A stretch of DNA of 9,766 bases from Nitrospirota bacterium (GCA_004298625.1 SCSY01000050.1:1-9766), one strand, 5' to 3'; counted from the first letter of the stretch, positions 1 through 6,131 are shown. Translations and numbers: made by a program. The notes: generated from the letters alone by a model not told the origin.

Positions 1-79
1 GGCAGGCATTCCACTCACCGCTTTGACTACAACCCGTGAGACGTCGGGGGTTATAGTTTTCTTTGCAGCTTCCAGGTAA
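1..79. other. Window-edge segment, possible 3' end of an upstream gene
   Basis: The segment is too short to assign. On + a frame from base 2 is open to a TAA at 77-79 and reads like a protein tail (ending VIVFFAASR). The strong hairpin at 88-119 follows that stop, as expected for a gene end. On - the same bases are open (VYLEAAKKTITPDVS...) and look equally protein-like. That reading has no ATG, GTG or TTG start upstream before an in-frame stop near 155; its first ATG is at 9-7, at the very edge. I favour the + reading because of the stop-hairpin-promoter order, but weakly, and I recognise no family. Confidence 0.25.
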
Positions 80-87
80 ACAGGACA

Positions 88-119
88 AGGCCGGACGCCC
101 TTTTGCGGGCGCCCGGCCT
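88..119 (+). terminator. GC-rich hairpin, probable terminator of the upstream unit
   Basis: Bases 88-100 pair with 107-119: 12 base pairs and one A-C mismatch (95/112) around a 6-base loop. The stem is almost all G-C. No T-run follows directly; the nearest, T9 at 138-146, is 18 bases away and belongs to the next promoter. It may therefore act as an inefficient or factor-assisted terminator, or as an insulator between the upstream unit and the kinase promoter. Confidence 0.45.
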
Positions 120-129
120 GTAAAATCGG

Positions 130-157
130 TTGACAAGTTTTTTTTTGCGGTTATAAT
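130..157 (+). promoter_or_regulatory. Consensus sigma70 promoter of the hybrid kinase
   Basis: TTGACA at 130-135 and TATAAT at 152-157 match both consensus hexamers exactly, with a 16-bp spacer that contains nine T (138-146). Transcription should start about 7 bases after the -10 box, at 163-165, which is on or next to the kinase ATG at 165. There is no room for a Shine-Dalgarno sequence, so a leaderless mRNA is predicted. Confidence 0.75.
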
Positions 158-164
158 TAAATAG

Positions 165-2303
165 ATGACGGAAAAAAGCAAATACCTCGAAGAACAGATT
201 GCGAGGATACTTCAGTTTTGGATCGGCATCGTATTATTTCTTGCCATCAGTCTTTTTCTTCTCCTTGGAATAATGGATTATTTTGTAACGCCTGAGAATT
301 TTGAAAAATTCGGCATCTACAGACTGAGCATATCAGTTGTTCTTGTCTTTCTCTATTATCTAAACAGGCTTAAAAAAAATAGAAACTATCAATATACCAT
401 AATCACTATTATGGTTATTTTATCGGCTATAACTATAGAACTGATGATTTTGCAATTTGGAGGCCACAGGTCAAGTTACTACGCGGGGCTTAACCTACTC
501 ATTATTGCCGCCTTAGGTCTTATACCTTACAGCCTGTCTCTGTCAATATCCATAGCATCTGTGATCTATGCAATGTATATTATCCCCATCCTGATTCTTG
601 ATAAGGTTACAGATATCCCTGCCTTTGTAAGCAATAATGCCTTTATGCTTTCTACGTTCATTATCGCCCTTACATGGAGAATCTTGACCCAGAAAACCAT
701 GTTTAACGAACTCAGCTTTCAGTATGACCTTGAACAGGAAAGGCGCAAGCTTGAAGATATAGTTGAAGAGCGGACCAAAGAGCTGTATAAATCGGAATTG
801 ATGTTAAGGTCCCTTTTTGAGAATGCCAATGACGGCATAATGATCATGGACGAAAACGGGATAATACTGGATTTAAACCAGAAGGCCTGCGATATGCATG
901 GTTTTGACAGGAAGGCGCTTGTCGGAGTGAATATCGAACTCCTCGAGAGAGAAGAAAACAAACAATTGTTCAGGGAGCGCATGGAACGTATATTGAACGG
1001 CGAGGCGTTGATGTTTGAAACTCAACATTACAGAAAGGATGGCAGCAAGGTCTCCCTGGAAATCAGCTCAAAGGCCATAGAAGTGGGAGGACAGATCATG
1101 ATCCAGTCGTTTCACAGGGATATTACCCAAAAAAAGAAACTTCAGGAGCATTTGTTTCAATCGCAAAAAATGGAATCAATCGGCTCGCTTGCAGGAGGGA
1201 TTGCCCATGACTTTAATAATGTGCTGACAGGCATTCTCGGGCAAATTGAACTTATGCGTATGACCGACGTATTGGAAGAAAAGACCATAAAAAGGTTGAA
1301 TGTCATTGAGAGCGCAGCGCGAAAGGCAAGCGTCACAATTTCAAAACTCCTGGGGTTTGCCCGCAGGAGCAACTATGAAATACTGCCTCTCGACCTCAAC
1401 GCCATTGTCGGCGATACGGTAAAATTGCTCGGCAACATTGTGGATAAGAAGATAAGCATGAGGCTGGAACTCGGCGATAACCTTCCATTGATCGAAGGCG
1501 ACGTCAATCAGATGGAACAGGTTCTTATGAATCTGATTGTCAATGCCCGGGACGCTATGCCGGATGGAGGCGTTATCTTGATTAAAACAAGCCGGGTGGA
1601 TGTTGAAAAGGGAAGGCCGGATATACCGCCTTATATTGAACCGGGAAAATATATTTTATTAAGGGTGTCCGATTCTGGCTGCGGGATGCCTGAAGATATA
1701 ATCAGTAAAATCTTTGAGCCTTTTTTTACTACAAAGGAACGCGGCAAGGGCACGGGACTGGGTCTTTCCATGGTCTACGGAATCATTAAAGATCACCAGG
1801 GGCACATTAGCGTCCGGAGCCGGATAAACGAGGGAAGCATATTTGATATCTACATGCCTGCTTCCGATAAAAAAGCCCATGCATTTACAGGCCGGTCGTT
1901 TGCTTTTCCAAGAGGAGGGGCTGAAACCATACTTGTTGTCGAGGATGATGAGCATGCCATGAGTTTTATAAGGGAGGCCCTTGAGATGCATGGTTATAAT
2001 ATTTTAGTTGCGAATAATCCTGTCAGCGCAATTGATATATTTCAGAAGGCGTCCGACCATATAGCCCTTGTTGTTACGGATATTATCATGCCTCTGATGG
2101 ACGGCATGGAATTGACAGAGCATATCAGATCGAAAAAACCGACTGCGAGGATCCTGGCGATTTCAGGCTACAGCAAATATGCCATGAATAAAAACAGCAT
2201 GGGGGTAAATGGATTTTTACAAAAACCTTTCGGCTCCGAGGCCCTGCTCTCGTCAGTAAGACAAATCCTTGATATAAAAGATATGGATATTACCATAAAT
2301 TAA
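165..2303 (+). CDS. Membrane hybrid sensor histidine kinase (PAS-HisKA-HATPase-REC)
   Basis: The 712-residue protein is an inner-membrane sensor that should autophosphorylate on His and pass the phosphate to its own receiver. About six membrane helices (roughly 17-36, 51-67, 77-96, 107-121, 122-145, 158-173) form an unassigned sensor region containing GGHRSSYYAGLNL (99-111). A helical linker (185-212) leads to a PAS domain (about 212-325), then HisKA with the H-box GGIAHDFNN (His348). The ATPase domain shows the N-box (N456, N460), DSGCGMPED (503-511), FEPFFTTKERGKGTGLGL (517-534). The C-terminal receiver (about 588-705) keeps D594/D595, phosphoacceptor D639, S667 and K687. The start at 165 is the only one that retains helix 1; the next Met is residue 37. 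No DNA-binding output domain and no partner regulator are visible, so output probably goes by phosphorelay or protein contact. The signal is unknown. Confidence 0.93.
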   Translation: MTEKSKYLEEQIARILQFWIGIVLFLAISLFLLLGIMDYFVTPENFEKFGIYRLSISVVLVFLYYLNRLKKNRNYQYTIITIMVILSAITIELMILQFGGHRSSYYAGLNLLIIAALGLIPYSLSLSISIASVIYAMYIIPILILDKVTDIPAFVSNNAFMLSTFIIALTWRILTQKTMFNELSFQYDLEQERRKLEDIVEERTKELYKSELMLRSLFENANDGIMIMDENGIILDLNQKACDMHGFDRKALVGVNIELLEREENKQLFRERMERILNGEALMFETQHYRKDGSKVSLEISSKAIEVGGQIMIQSFHRDITQKKKLQEHLFQSQKMESIGSLAGGIAHDFNNVLTGILGQIELMRMTDVLEEKTIKRLNVIESAARKASVTISKLLGFARRSNYEILPLDLNAIVGDTVKLLGNIVDKKISMRLELGDNLPLIEGDVNQMEQVLMNLIVNARDAMPDGGVILIKTSRVDVEKGRPDIPPYIEPGKYILLRVSDSGCGMPEDIISKIFEPFFTTKERGKGTGLGLSMVYGIIKDHQGHISVRSRINEGSIFDIYMPASDKKAHAFTGRSFAFPRGGAETILVVEDDEHAMSFIREALEMHGYNILVANNPVSAIDIFQKASDHIALVVTDIIMPLMDGMELTEHIRSKKPTARILAISGYSKYAMNKNSMGVNGFLQKPFGSEALLSSVRQILDIKDMDITIN

Positions 2304-3025
2304 TAAGCCCGGTATAGTTGTTTCATTTCGTCTCTGTATTGCCCGTTTTCATTATATATATACATCGGTTTTTCGATCTTCATCTCTGCCTTGCCTTCCT
2401 TAATCGCCTCGACAAGAACCATCTTTGCCTCTGTATTGGTATTTGAATGAACGAGTCTTAATCTTTTCGGCTCCAGCTGCTTTTTCCGCAAGGCGTCAAT
2501 AAGTTCGACAAGTCTTGAGGGATGATAGATTATACAGAGTCTGCCTTTGGCCCTCAGGAGGTAAAATGAGGCGTCTATTAAATCTTTAATTTTGAGTTTT
2601 ATCTCATGCCTTGCAATCGCCTTTTCATCCGTAGGGCTTATCAGCCCTGTATTCTGACGTCTGAACGGCGGGTTTGATACAACAAGGTCAAAGGATTTGG
2701 CAAGCAACGGAGAGCGCCCGGCAGCTATATTCGTTATATTGGACTCGATTACAGCGACCCTATCATCGAGCGAATTAAGCTTTGCATTCTTTTTTGCGAG
2801 GCCGGCAAGGCTTTCCTGAAGTTCAATAAGGGTGACTGTTGAATCATGGTATTTCCTTGCAAGCAAAAGTCCGATGACCCCTGAACCCGCCCCCAAGTCT
2901 GCAATATGCCCTGCCCTCCGAAGGTTCACAAATGAATAAAGGAGCAAGGCGTCCACGGAAAACCTGTAGCCCTTTTTATTCTGGTATAGCTTTAAATCGC
3001 GTATTGTATCGAGTGTCAGTTCCAA
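2300..3025 (-). CDS. TrmN6-type tRNA1(Val) (adenine37-N6)-methyltransferase
   Basis: This is a class I SAM-dependent methyltransferase of the TrmN6/YfiC (COG4123) type; that family methylates N6 of A37 in tRNA-Val. Counting from the TTG at 3025, the protein has 241 residues, close to the usual 245. It opens with ELTLDTIRDLKLYQ and GYRFSVDALLL, typical of the family N-terminus. The SAM-binding motif is DLGAGSG (43-49) and the catalytic NPPF motif is at 118-121. The frame stays open upstream to ATGs at 3085 and 3157, but these would overlap the preceding gene by 56 or 128 bases and add Arg-rich sequence unlike the family. The TTG lies just past that gene's stop (3030), although no clear ribosome site precedes it, so coupled translation is likely. 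Family confidence is high; the exact tRNA target is inferred. Confidence 0.85.
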   Translation of the reverse strand: MELTLDTIRDLKLYQNKKGYRFSVDALLLYSFVNLRRAGHIADLGAGSGVIGLLLARKYHDSTVTLIELQESLAGLAKKNAKLNSLDDRVAVIESNITNIAAGRSPLLAKSFDLVVSNPPFRRQNTGLISPTDEKAIARHEIKLKIKDLIDASFYLLRAKGRLCIIYHPSRLVELIDALRKKQLEPKRLRLVHSNTNTEAKMVLVEAIKEGKAEMKIEKPMYIYNENGQYRDEMKQLYRAY

Positions 3026-3029
3026 TGGA

Positions 3030-4058
3030 TTAAAATACGTTGCCCATTCTATCGCGTATAAAATCGTGAACCTTTTCAAAAACATGAAACCATAATTTAT
3101 CCGGTATCTCCTCGATCTCCGCTCCGACAATGAAATCCGGCGATGCTTCATCGGCAATGCAGTGTTTTACCCTTGCCTTGAATTCAACCTCCTTGTCAAG
3201 CGAGGCCGGAACAGAAATCAGGCACTCTATAATTGAATTCGTTTCTATTGAAACCGGACTTTTCAGCCTTACGCCGTGCCGGCTGAAATCAAGCAGGGGA
3301 ACGTGAATAAAATCACCGGCCTTGTTCTTTATCTTTAATATGATATAGTGCCTGTAAATTTCGGGAACAGGATATCTCGTTTCTTTACGGCGCTCCTGCA
3401 TGTTCATGTCATCCCCTATCAGTCTGATTAATTGTTTTATGTCGTCAATAATAAAATCAGCGTCTTTAAGCGATTCCCTGCTCCTGTAGCCGTAGGTTAC
3501 AGCCACTGTTATTATACCTGCGCCTTTGCCTGCCTGTATATCGAAATTACTGTCGCCTACAATAAGCGCTTTATGAGGCTCTGTTTCAAGGAGTTCAAGA
3601 ACCTTTCTCACCGGCGCAGGAGACGGCTTTTTTTCGGGAGCGCTATCGCTGCCCAGCACAACATCAAAGAATCTCAGAAGTCCCAGTTCGTCAAGCAGTT
3701 TTTTCGACAGTAATTCCCTTTTATTGGATATTACCGCTTTTTTATATCTGCCGAGTCTTTCAAGGGTTTCAATTATCCCGGGATAGGGCCTTGTAAAATC
3801 AGAGAGATGCTCTGAGTAATATCCGATGAACCTGTCCATAACATCCGGTCTTATGGCAATATTTTGTTCGCCGAGTATTCTCTCTATAAGCCTTGAAAGC
3901 CCTTCTCCGACCAGCTTGATGGTATCCTCAACAGCAAGAGGCTTAAGTCCGTAAGCCTCTATTGCATAATTCACGGCATTGGTTATGTCCCGGCTTGAAT
4001 CAACGAGCGTGCCGTCAAGGTCAAAGATTATAAGTTTCAGGTTTTTAAAGTTTTCCAT
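3030..4058 (-). CDS. HAD phosphatase (Gph-like) fused to a C-terminal PilZ domain
   Basis: The 342-residue protein has two parts. Residues 1-215 form a HAD-superfamily phosphatase of the phosphoglycolate phosphatase type: motif I DLDGT (D13, D15), motif II S111, motif III K144 and motif IV GDSNFD (D169, D173), with a helical cap at about 20-90. Residues 218-342 form a PilZ-like domain with both c-di-GMP signatures, RKETR (224-228, RxxxR) and DFSRHG (257-262, DxSxxG). Ordinary Gph proteins end near residue 215-225. The frame runs through the junction, but an ATG at 3407-3405 (M218) preceded by AGGGG could also start a separate PilZ protein. The gene precedes trmN6 with a 4-base gap. If c-di-GMP binds, it might control the phosphatase; that is inference. 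The substrate is untested; 2-phosphoglycolate is the family default. Confidence 0.88.
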   Translation of the reverse strand: MENFKNLKLIIFDLDGTLVDSSRDITNAVNYAIEAYGLKPLAVEDTIKLVGEGLSRLIERILGEQNIAIRPDVMDRFIGYYSEHLSDFTRPYPGIIETLERLGRYKKAVISNKRELLSKKLLDELGLLRFFDVVLGSDSAPEKKPSPAPVRKVLELLETEPHKALIVGDSNFDIQAGKGAGIITVAVTYGYRSRESLKDADFIIDDIKQLIRLIGDDMNMQERRKETRYPVPEIYRHYIILKIKNKAGDFIHVPLLDFSRHGVRLKSPVSIETNSIIECLISVPASLDKEVEFKARVKHCIADEASPDFIVGAEIEEIPDKLWFHVFEKVHDFIRDRMGNVF

Positions 4059-4086
4059 AAAGGATTTTTTGTTAACCTCTTGATTA

Positions 4087-4117
4087 ATTATAACTAAATT
4101 TACTGAAATCTTGACAA
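4087..4117 (-). promoter_or_regulatory. Likely promoter of the HAD-PilZ / trmN6 unit
   Basis: On the minus strand TATAAT lies at 4092-4087, with TTGTCA at 4117-4112 as a possible -35 box at a long 19-bp spacing. The predicted start near 4080 gives a leader of about 22 bases to the ATG at 4058. An AGAGG at 4080-4076 is too far (17 bases) to be a good ribosome site. The -35 shares bases with the + strand TTGACA, so the two divergent promoters may compete. Confidence 0.4.
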
Positions 4118-4139
4118 TATTTCAAATATATGTTACAAA
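4111..4139 (+). promoter_or_regulatory. Likely promoter of the small lipoprotein gene
   Basis: TTGACA (4111-4116) is followed after 17 bases by TACAAA (4134-4139), with an upstream TG at 4131-4132 resembling an extended -10. The -35 is perfect and the -10 matches at 4 of 6 positions. A start near 4146 gives a leader of about 40 bases that contains the strong ribosome site at 4170-4179. Confidence 0.45.
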
Positions 4140-4169
4140 ATTAGCAACGAGTTTTTACATTTTAGATAA

Positions 4170-4179
4170 AAGGAGGTGA
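4170..4179 (+). promoter_or_regulatory. Strong Shine-Dalgarno site that fixes a TTG start
   Basis: AAGGAGGTGA is complementary along its whole length to the usual 3' end of 16S rRNA. It lies 6 bases before TTG 4186-4188, and that spacing identifies TTG as the start codon of the lipoprotein. It is by far the best ribosome site in the window. Confidence 0.85.
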
Positions 4180-4185
4180 CAATCG

Positions 4186-4362
4186 TTGAAGAAAATAATC
4201 GCTTTAATTCTTTCATTAGTGCTCGTAGTAGCATTTGCGCTCACAATAGCGGGATGCAAAAAGGCTGAACAGCCGGCACCAGCACCGGCAGCTCCAGCAG
4301 CGCCGGCTGAGGCTCCAGCAGCACCAGCAACACCAGCGCCGGCAGCGCCTGCAGGCAAGTAA
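4186..4362 (+). CDS. Small lipoprotein with a Pro/Ala-rich tail
   Basis: This is a 58-residue precursor started by TTG. The N-terminus MKKIIALILSLVLVVAFALT is a classic export signal with two Lys and a long hydrophobic core, and it ends in the lipobox IAGC. Cys24 should be lipidated and signal peptidase II should cut before it. The 35-residue mature part begins CKKAEQ and then consists almost only of Pro and Ala with one Glu and one Thr, ending in GK. Such a tail is probably extended and unstructured, with no enzymatic domain. Lys25-Lys26 rather than Asp after the Cys would not predict inner-membrane retention under the E. coli Lol rule. The gene has its own promoter, ribosome site and terminator, so it is probably monocistronic and well expressed. 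Function is unknown; an envelope spacer or stress lipoprotein is only a guess. Confidence 0.85.
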   Translation: MKKIIALILSLVLVVAFALTIAGCKKAEQPAPAPAAPAAPAEAPAAPATPAPAAPAGK

Positions 4363-4379
4363 AAAGTTGATTTATTACC

Positions 4380-4418
4380 TAAGGGGTGGTTTAAACCACC
4401 CCTTAAAATTGCTTTTTT
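4380..4418 (+). terminator. Rho-independent terminator after the lipoprotein gene
   Basis: Bases 4380-4405 form a perfect 26-base palindrome (each arm TAAGGGGTGGTTT or its complement), so the RNA folds into a stem of about 10 pairs with a TTTAAA-like loop. Six T follow at 4413-4418 after a short AAATTGC gap. It ends the lipoprotein transcript 18 bases after its stop codon. The gap before the T-run is longer than ideal. Confidence 0.7.
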
Positions 4419-4434
4419 AGGGAAAAACTGTTAT

Positions 4435-4440
4435 TATAAT
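4435..4440 (+). promoter_or_regulatory. Possible -10 box for the rimP-nusA-recG unit
   Basis: TATAAT at 4435-4440 lies in an AT-rich stretch between the lipoprotein terminator and rimP. No convincing -35 exists: only the T-run at 4413-4418 sits at a workable distance, and TTGCTT at 4409-4414 would need a 20-bp spacer. A start near 4447 would give a leader of about 75 bases that includes the hairpin at 4485-4508. Confidence 0.35.
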
Positions 4441-4484
4441 ATTATATTAATTTAAAGTTCCAGCATATTCGGGTATTTTTATAT

Positions 4485-4513
4485 AAAGAGTGGGTTTACC
4501 CACTCTTTTGTTT
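4485..4513 (+). terminator. Terminator-like hairpin in the rimP leader (possible attenuator)
   Basis: AAAGAGTGGG (4485-4494) pairs perfectly with CCCACTCTTT (4499-4508) around a TTTA loop. The T-rich tail TGTTTTATT leads to the rimP ATG at 4522. If transcription starts upstream near 4447, the hairpin lies in the leader and could act as an attenuator. If the true promoter is elsewhere, it may simply be a second terminator for the lipoprotein unit. Confidence 0.55.
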
Positions 4514-4521
4514 TATTGGTT

Positions 4522-4992
4522 ATGAATGTAAAAGATTCAGAGGTTGAACAGAAAGCAGTAAAACTGGCAAGACAGATTGCCGGCGAACAGGCAGTTGAAG
4601 TCATTGGAGTAAATCTGTTCGGCAGGGGCAACAGGATGTTGCTCAGGGTTACGCTCGACAAAGAAGGCGGGGTAACGCTTGAGGACTGCGAAAGATTCAG
4701 CAGGAGCCTCGGCTTGCTGCTTGAAACCGAGGACCTTATGCCGGGGTCTTATAACCTTGAGGTTTCATCGCCGGGACTGGACAGGCCGCTGACTGCGCCG
4801 GTGGACTTTGAAAGGAATACAGGGAAACTTGTGAGAGTGACTACAAGGGACAAGATAGATAATCAGAATTTTTTTATCGGCAGGATAAGCGCGGTGAGCG
4901 CAAGTTTTTTGAGGTTATCCGTTGATAAGAAAGAATTGGAAATCCCTTTTGAGAGCATATTAAAGGCAAGACTGGAGATAGAAATAAAATGA
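4522..4992 (+). CDS. rimP: Ribosome maturation factor RimP
   Basis: RimP is a cytoplasmic factor needed for assembly of the 30S ribosomal subunit. The 156-residue protein has the normal length. The N-terminal alpha/beta domain (about 1-88) ends in YNLEVSSPGLDRPL (77-90), the family signature, and a C-terminal SH3-like domain covers about 93-152. I chose ATG 4522; a TTG at 4516 would add two residues. Neither has a Shine-Dalgarno sequence; instead the hairpin at 4485-4508 and a T-rich stretch lie directly upstream, so initiation may be weak or structure-controlled. The stop overlaps the nusA ATG by 4 bases (ATGA), the widespread rimP-nusA pairing. Unlike E. coli, no tRNA gene precedes it within the window. 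Confidence 0.95.
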   Translation: MNVKDSEVEQKAVKLARQIAGEQAVEVIGVNLFGRGNRMLLRVTLDKEGGVTLEDCERFSRSLGLLLETEDLMPGSYNLEVSSPGLDRPLTAPVDFERNTGKLVRVTTRDKIDNQNFFIGRISAVSASFLRLSVDKKELEIPFESILKARLEIEIK

Positions 4993-6131
4993 CAAAAGAA
5001 TTATGTCATGTAATAGATCAGATAAGCAGGGAAAAGGGCATAGAGAAAGATATTCTGCTGAATGCGCTTGAATCCGCCTTGCTTTCCGCTGCCCGTAAAC
5101 GGTATGGCGACAGGACCAATGTTCATCTCAAAATAGACCAGAAAACCTGCAATGTTACTGTTTATGAAACAAAGACAATCGTTGATAAGGTTCTGGATAA
5201 AAACCTGGAAATCTCAAAGGCAGACGTAAAAAAATCTTTTTCGGACAGCGTCGGCAAAGAAAGCGTTGATATCCCTCTGGACCTTCAGGACTTTGGAAGG
5301 ATAGCCGCCCAGACCGCAAAGCAGGTTATTTTTCAGAAGGTGCGGGAAGCCGAGCGCGACGTTATCTATAATGAATTCAAGGGGAAAGCGGGACAGATTT
5401 TGAGCGGGGTTGTGCTTAGAAAAGAAAAAAATAACTACTTTATAAACATAGGCAAGACAGAGGCCATCCTTTCGCAAAGCGAGACCTTGCCGGGAGAAAA
5501 TCTCAGAAGGGGAGATACGGTCAGGGCCTACATAGAGGATGTAAAACTAACCCCAAGGGGTCCCTTAATACTTGTTTCGAGGACCAATCCGAATTTTATC
5601 GCAGGGTTGTTTAAGATGGAAGTGCCGGAGATAAATGAAGGGCTTGTTGTTATAAAGAATATAGTTCGGGAACCGGGTGAGAGGACCAAGATTGCCGTCT
5701 ACTCGACTAATACCTCCATAGACCCTGTTGGAGCCTGCGTAGGGATGAAGGGCACACGGGTTCAGTCTATTGTGCGCGAACTTCACGGGGAAAGGATAGA
5801 CATAATCCCCTGGACCGATGATCCGAGAATGCTCATTGCGCGGGCGCTGAGTCCTGCAAGCGTTGAAAGAATAGGCATAAACGAAGACAGTAAGACAGCG
5901 ATGGTGGTTGTTAATGACCAGCAGCTTTCATTGGCCATAGGCAAGAAGGGCCAGAATGTCAGGCTCGCCATGAAACTTACGGGCTGGGACATTGACATAC
6001 TCAGCGACACGGAATACGGCAAGATTAAGATCGAAGAGGCGGATAAGGCTTTAGCAGAAATACTCGACAAGGAAGCGCATCGGAAATCCGCTGAGGCGGA
6101 AAAGAAAAATAAACCATTTGTTGATGGGTAA
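4989..6131 (+). CDS. nusA: Transcription elongation/termination factor NusA
   Basis: NusA binds RNA polymerase and nascent RNA; it promotes pausing and intrinsic termination and takes part in antitermination. The 380-residue protein shows the N-terminal polymerase-binding domain (about 1-130), an S1 domain (about 132-198), KH1 (about 200-275, GACVGMKGTRVQS at 248-260) and KH2 (about 276-345, AIGKKGQNVRLA at 316-327). It ends in a short charged tail (KKNKPFVDG) and lacks the acidic C-terminal repeats of the longer E. coli protein, as in many bacteria. The start overlaps the rimP stop by 4 bases, with GGAG at 4974-4977. The end overlaps the recG start by 8 bases. It could regulate its own operon through the hairpin at 4485-4508; that is inference. 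Confidence 0.97.
   Translation: MTKELCHVIDQISREKGIEKDILLNALESALLSAARKRYGDRTNVHLKIDQKTCNVTVYETKTIVDKVLDKNLEISKADVKKSFSDSVGKESVDIPLDLQDFGRIAAQTAKQVIFQKVREAERDVIYNEFKGKAGQILSGVVLRKEKNNYFINIGKTEAILSQSETLPGENLRRGDTVRAYIEDVKLTPRGPLILVSRTNPNFIAGLFKMEVPEINEGLVVIKNIVREPGERTKIAVYSTNTSIDPVGACVGMKGTRVQSIVRELHGERIDIIPWTDDPRMLIARALSPASVERIGINEDSKTAMVVVNDQQLSLAIGKKGQNVRLAMKLTGWDIDILSDTEYGKIKIEEADKALAEILDKEAHRKSAEAEKKNKPFVDG

Noticed and set aside
1129..1137. A7 run in the kinase gene (ACC CAA AAA AAG) as a frameshift site
   Set aside because: It is ordinary Gln-Lys-Lys coding between PAS and HisKA; no stimulatory site or sensible alternative product was seen.
3432..3713. 93-codon + strand frame opposite the HAD domain
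   Set aside because: It is antisense to conserved HAD motifs III and IV, with a run of Arg and no recognisable family.
4155..4358. Minus-strand frame rich in Gly, Ala and Val (MPAGAAGAGVAGAAG...)
   Set aside because: It is the antisense of the Pro/Ala codons of the lipoprotein gene, has no ribosome site, and the + strand has a signal peptide, lipobox and strong Shine-Dalgarno.
4321..4359. Repeated CCAGCA-type triplets suggesting a tandem repeat or microsatellite
   Set aside because: They follow codon usage for a Pro/Ala tail with mixed synonymous codons and do not form an exact repeat unit.
4447..4521. Possible tRNA or riboswitch in the rimP leader, as with metY in E. coli
   Set aside because: The leader is only about 75 bases and AT-rich, with one simple hairpin; no cloverleaf or known aptamer pattern is visible.
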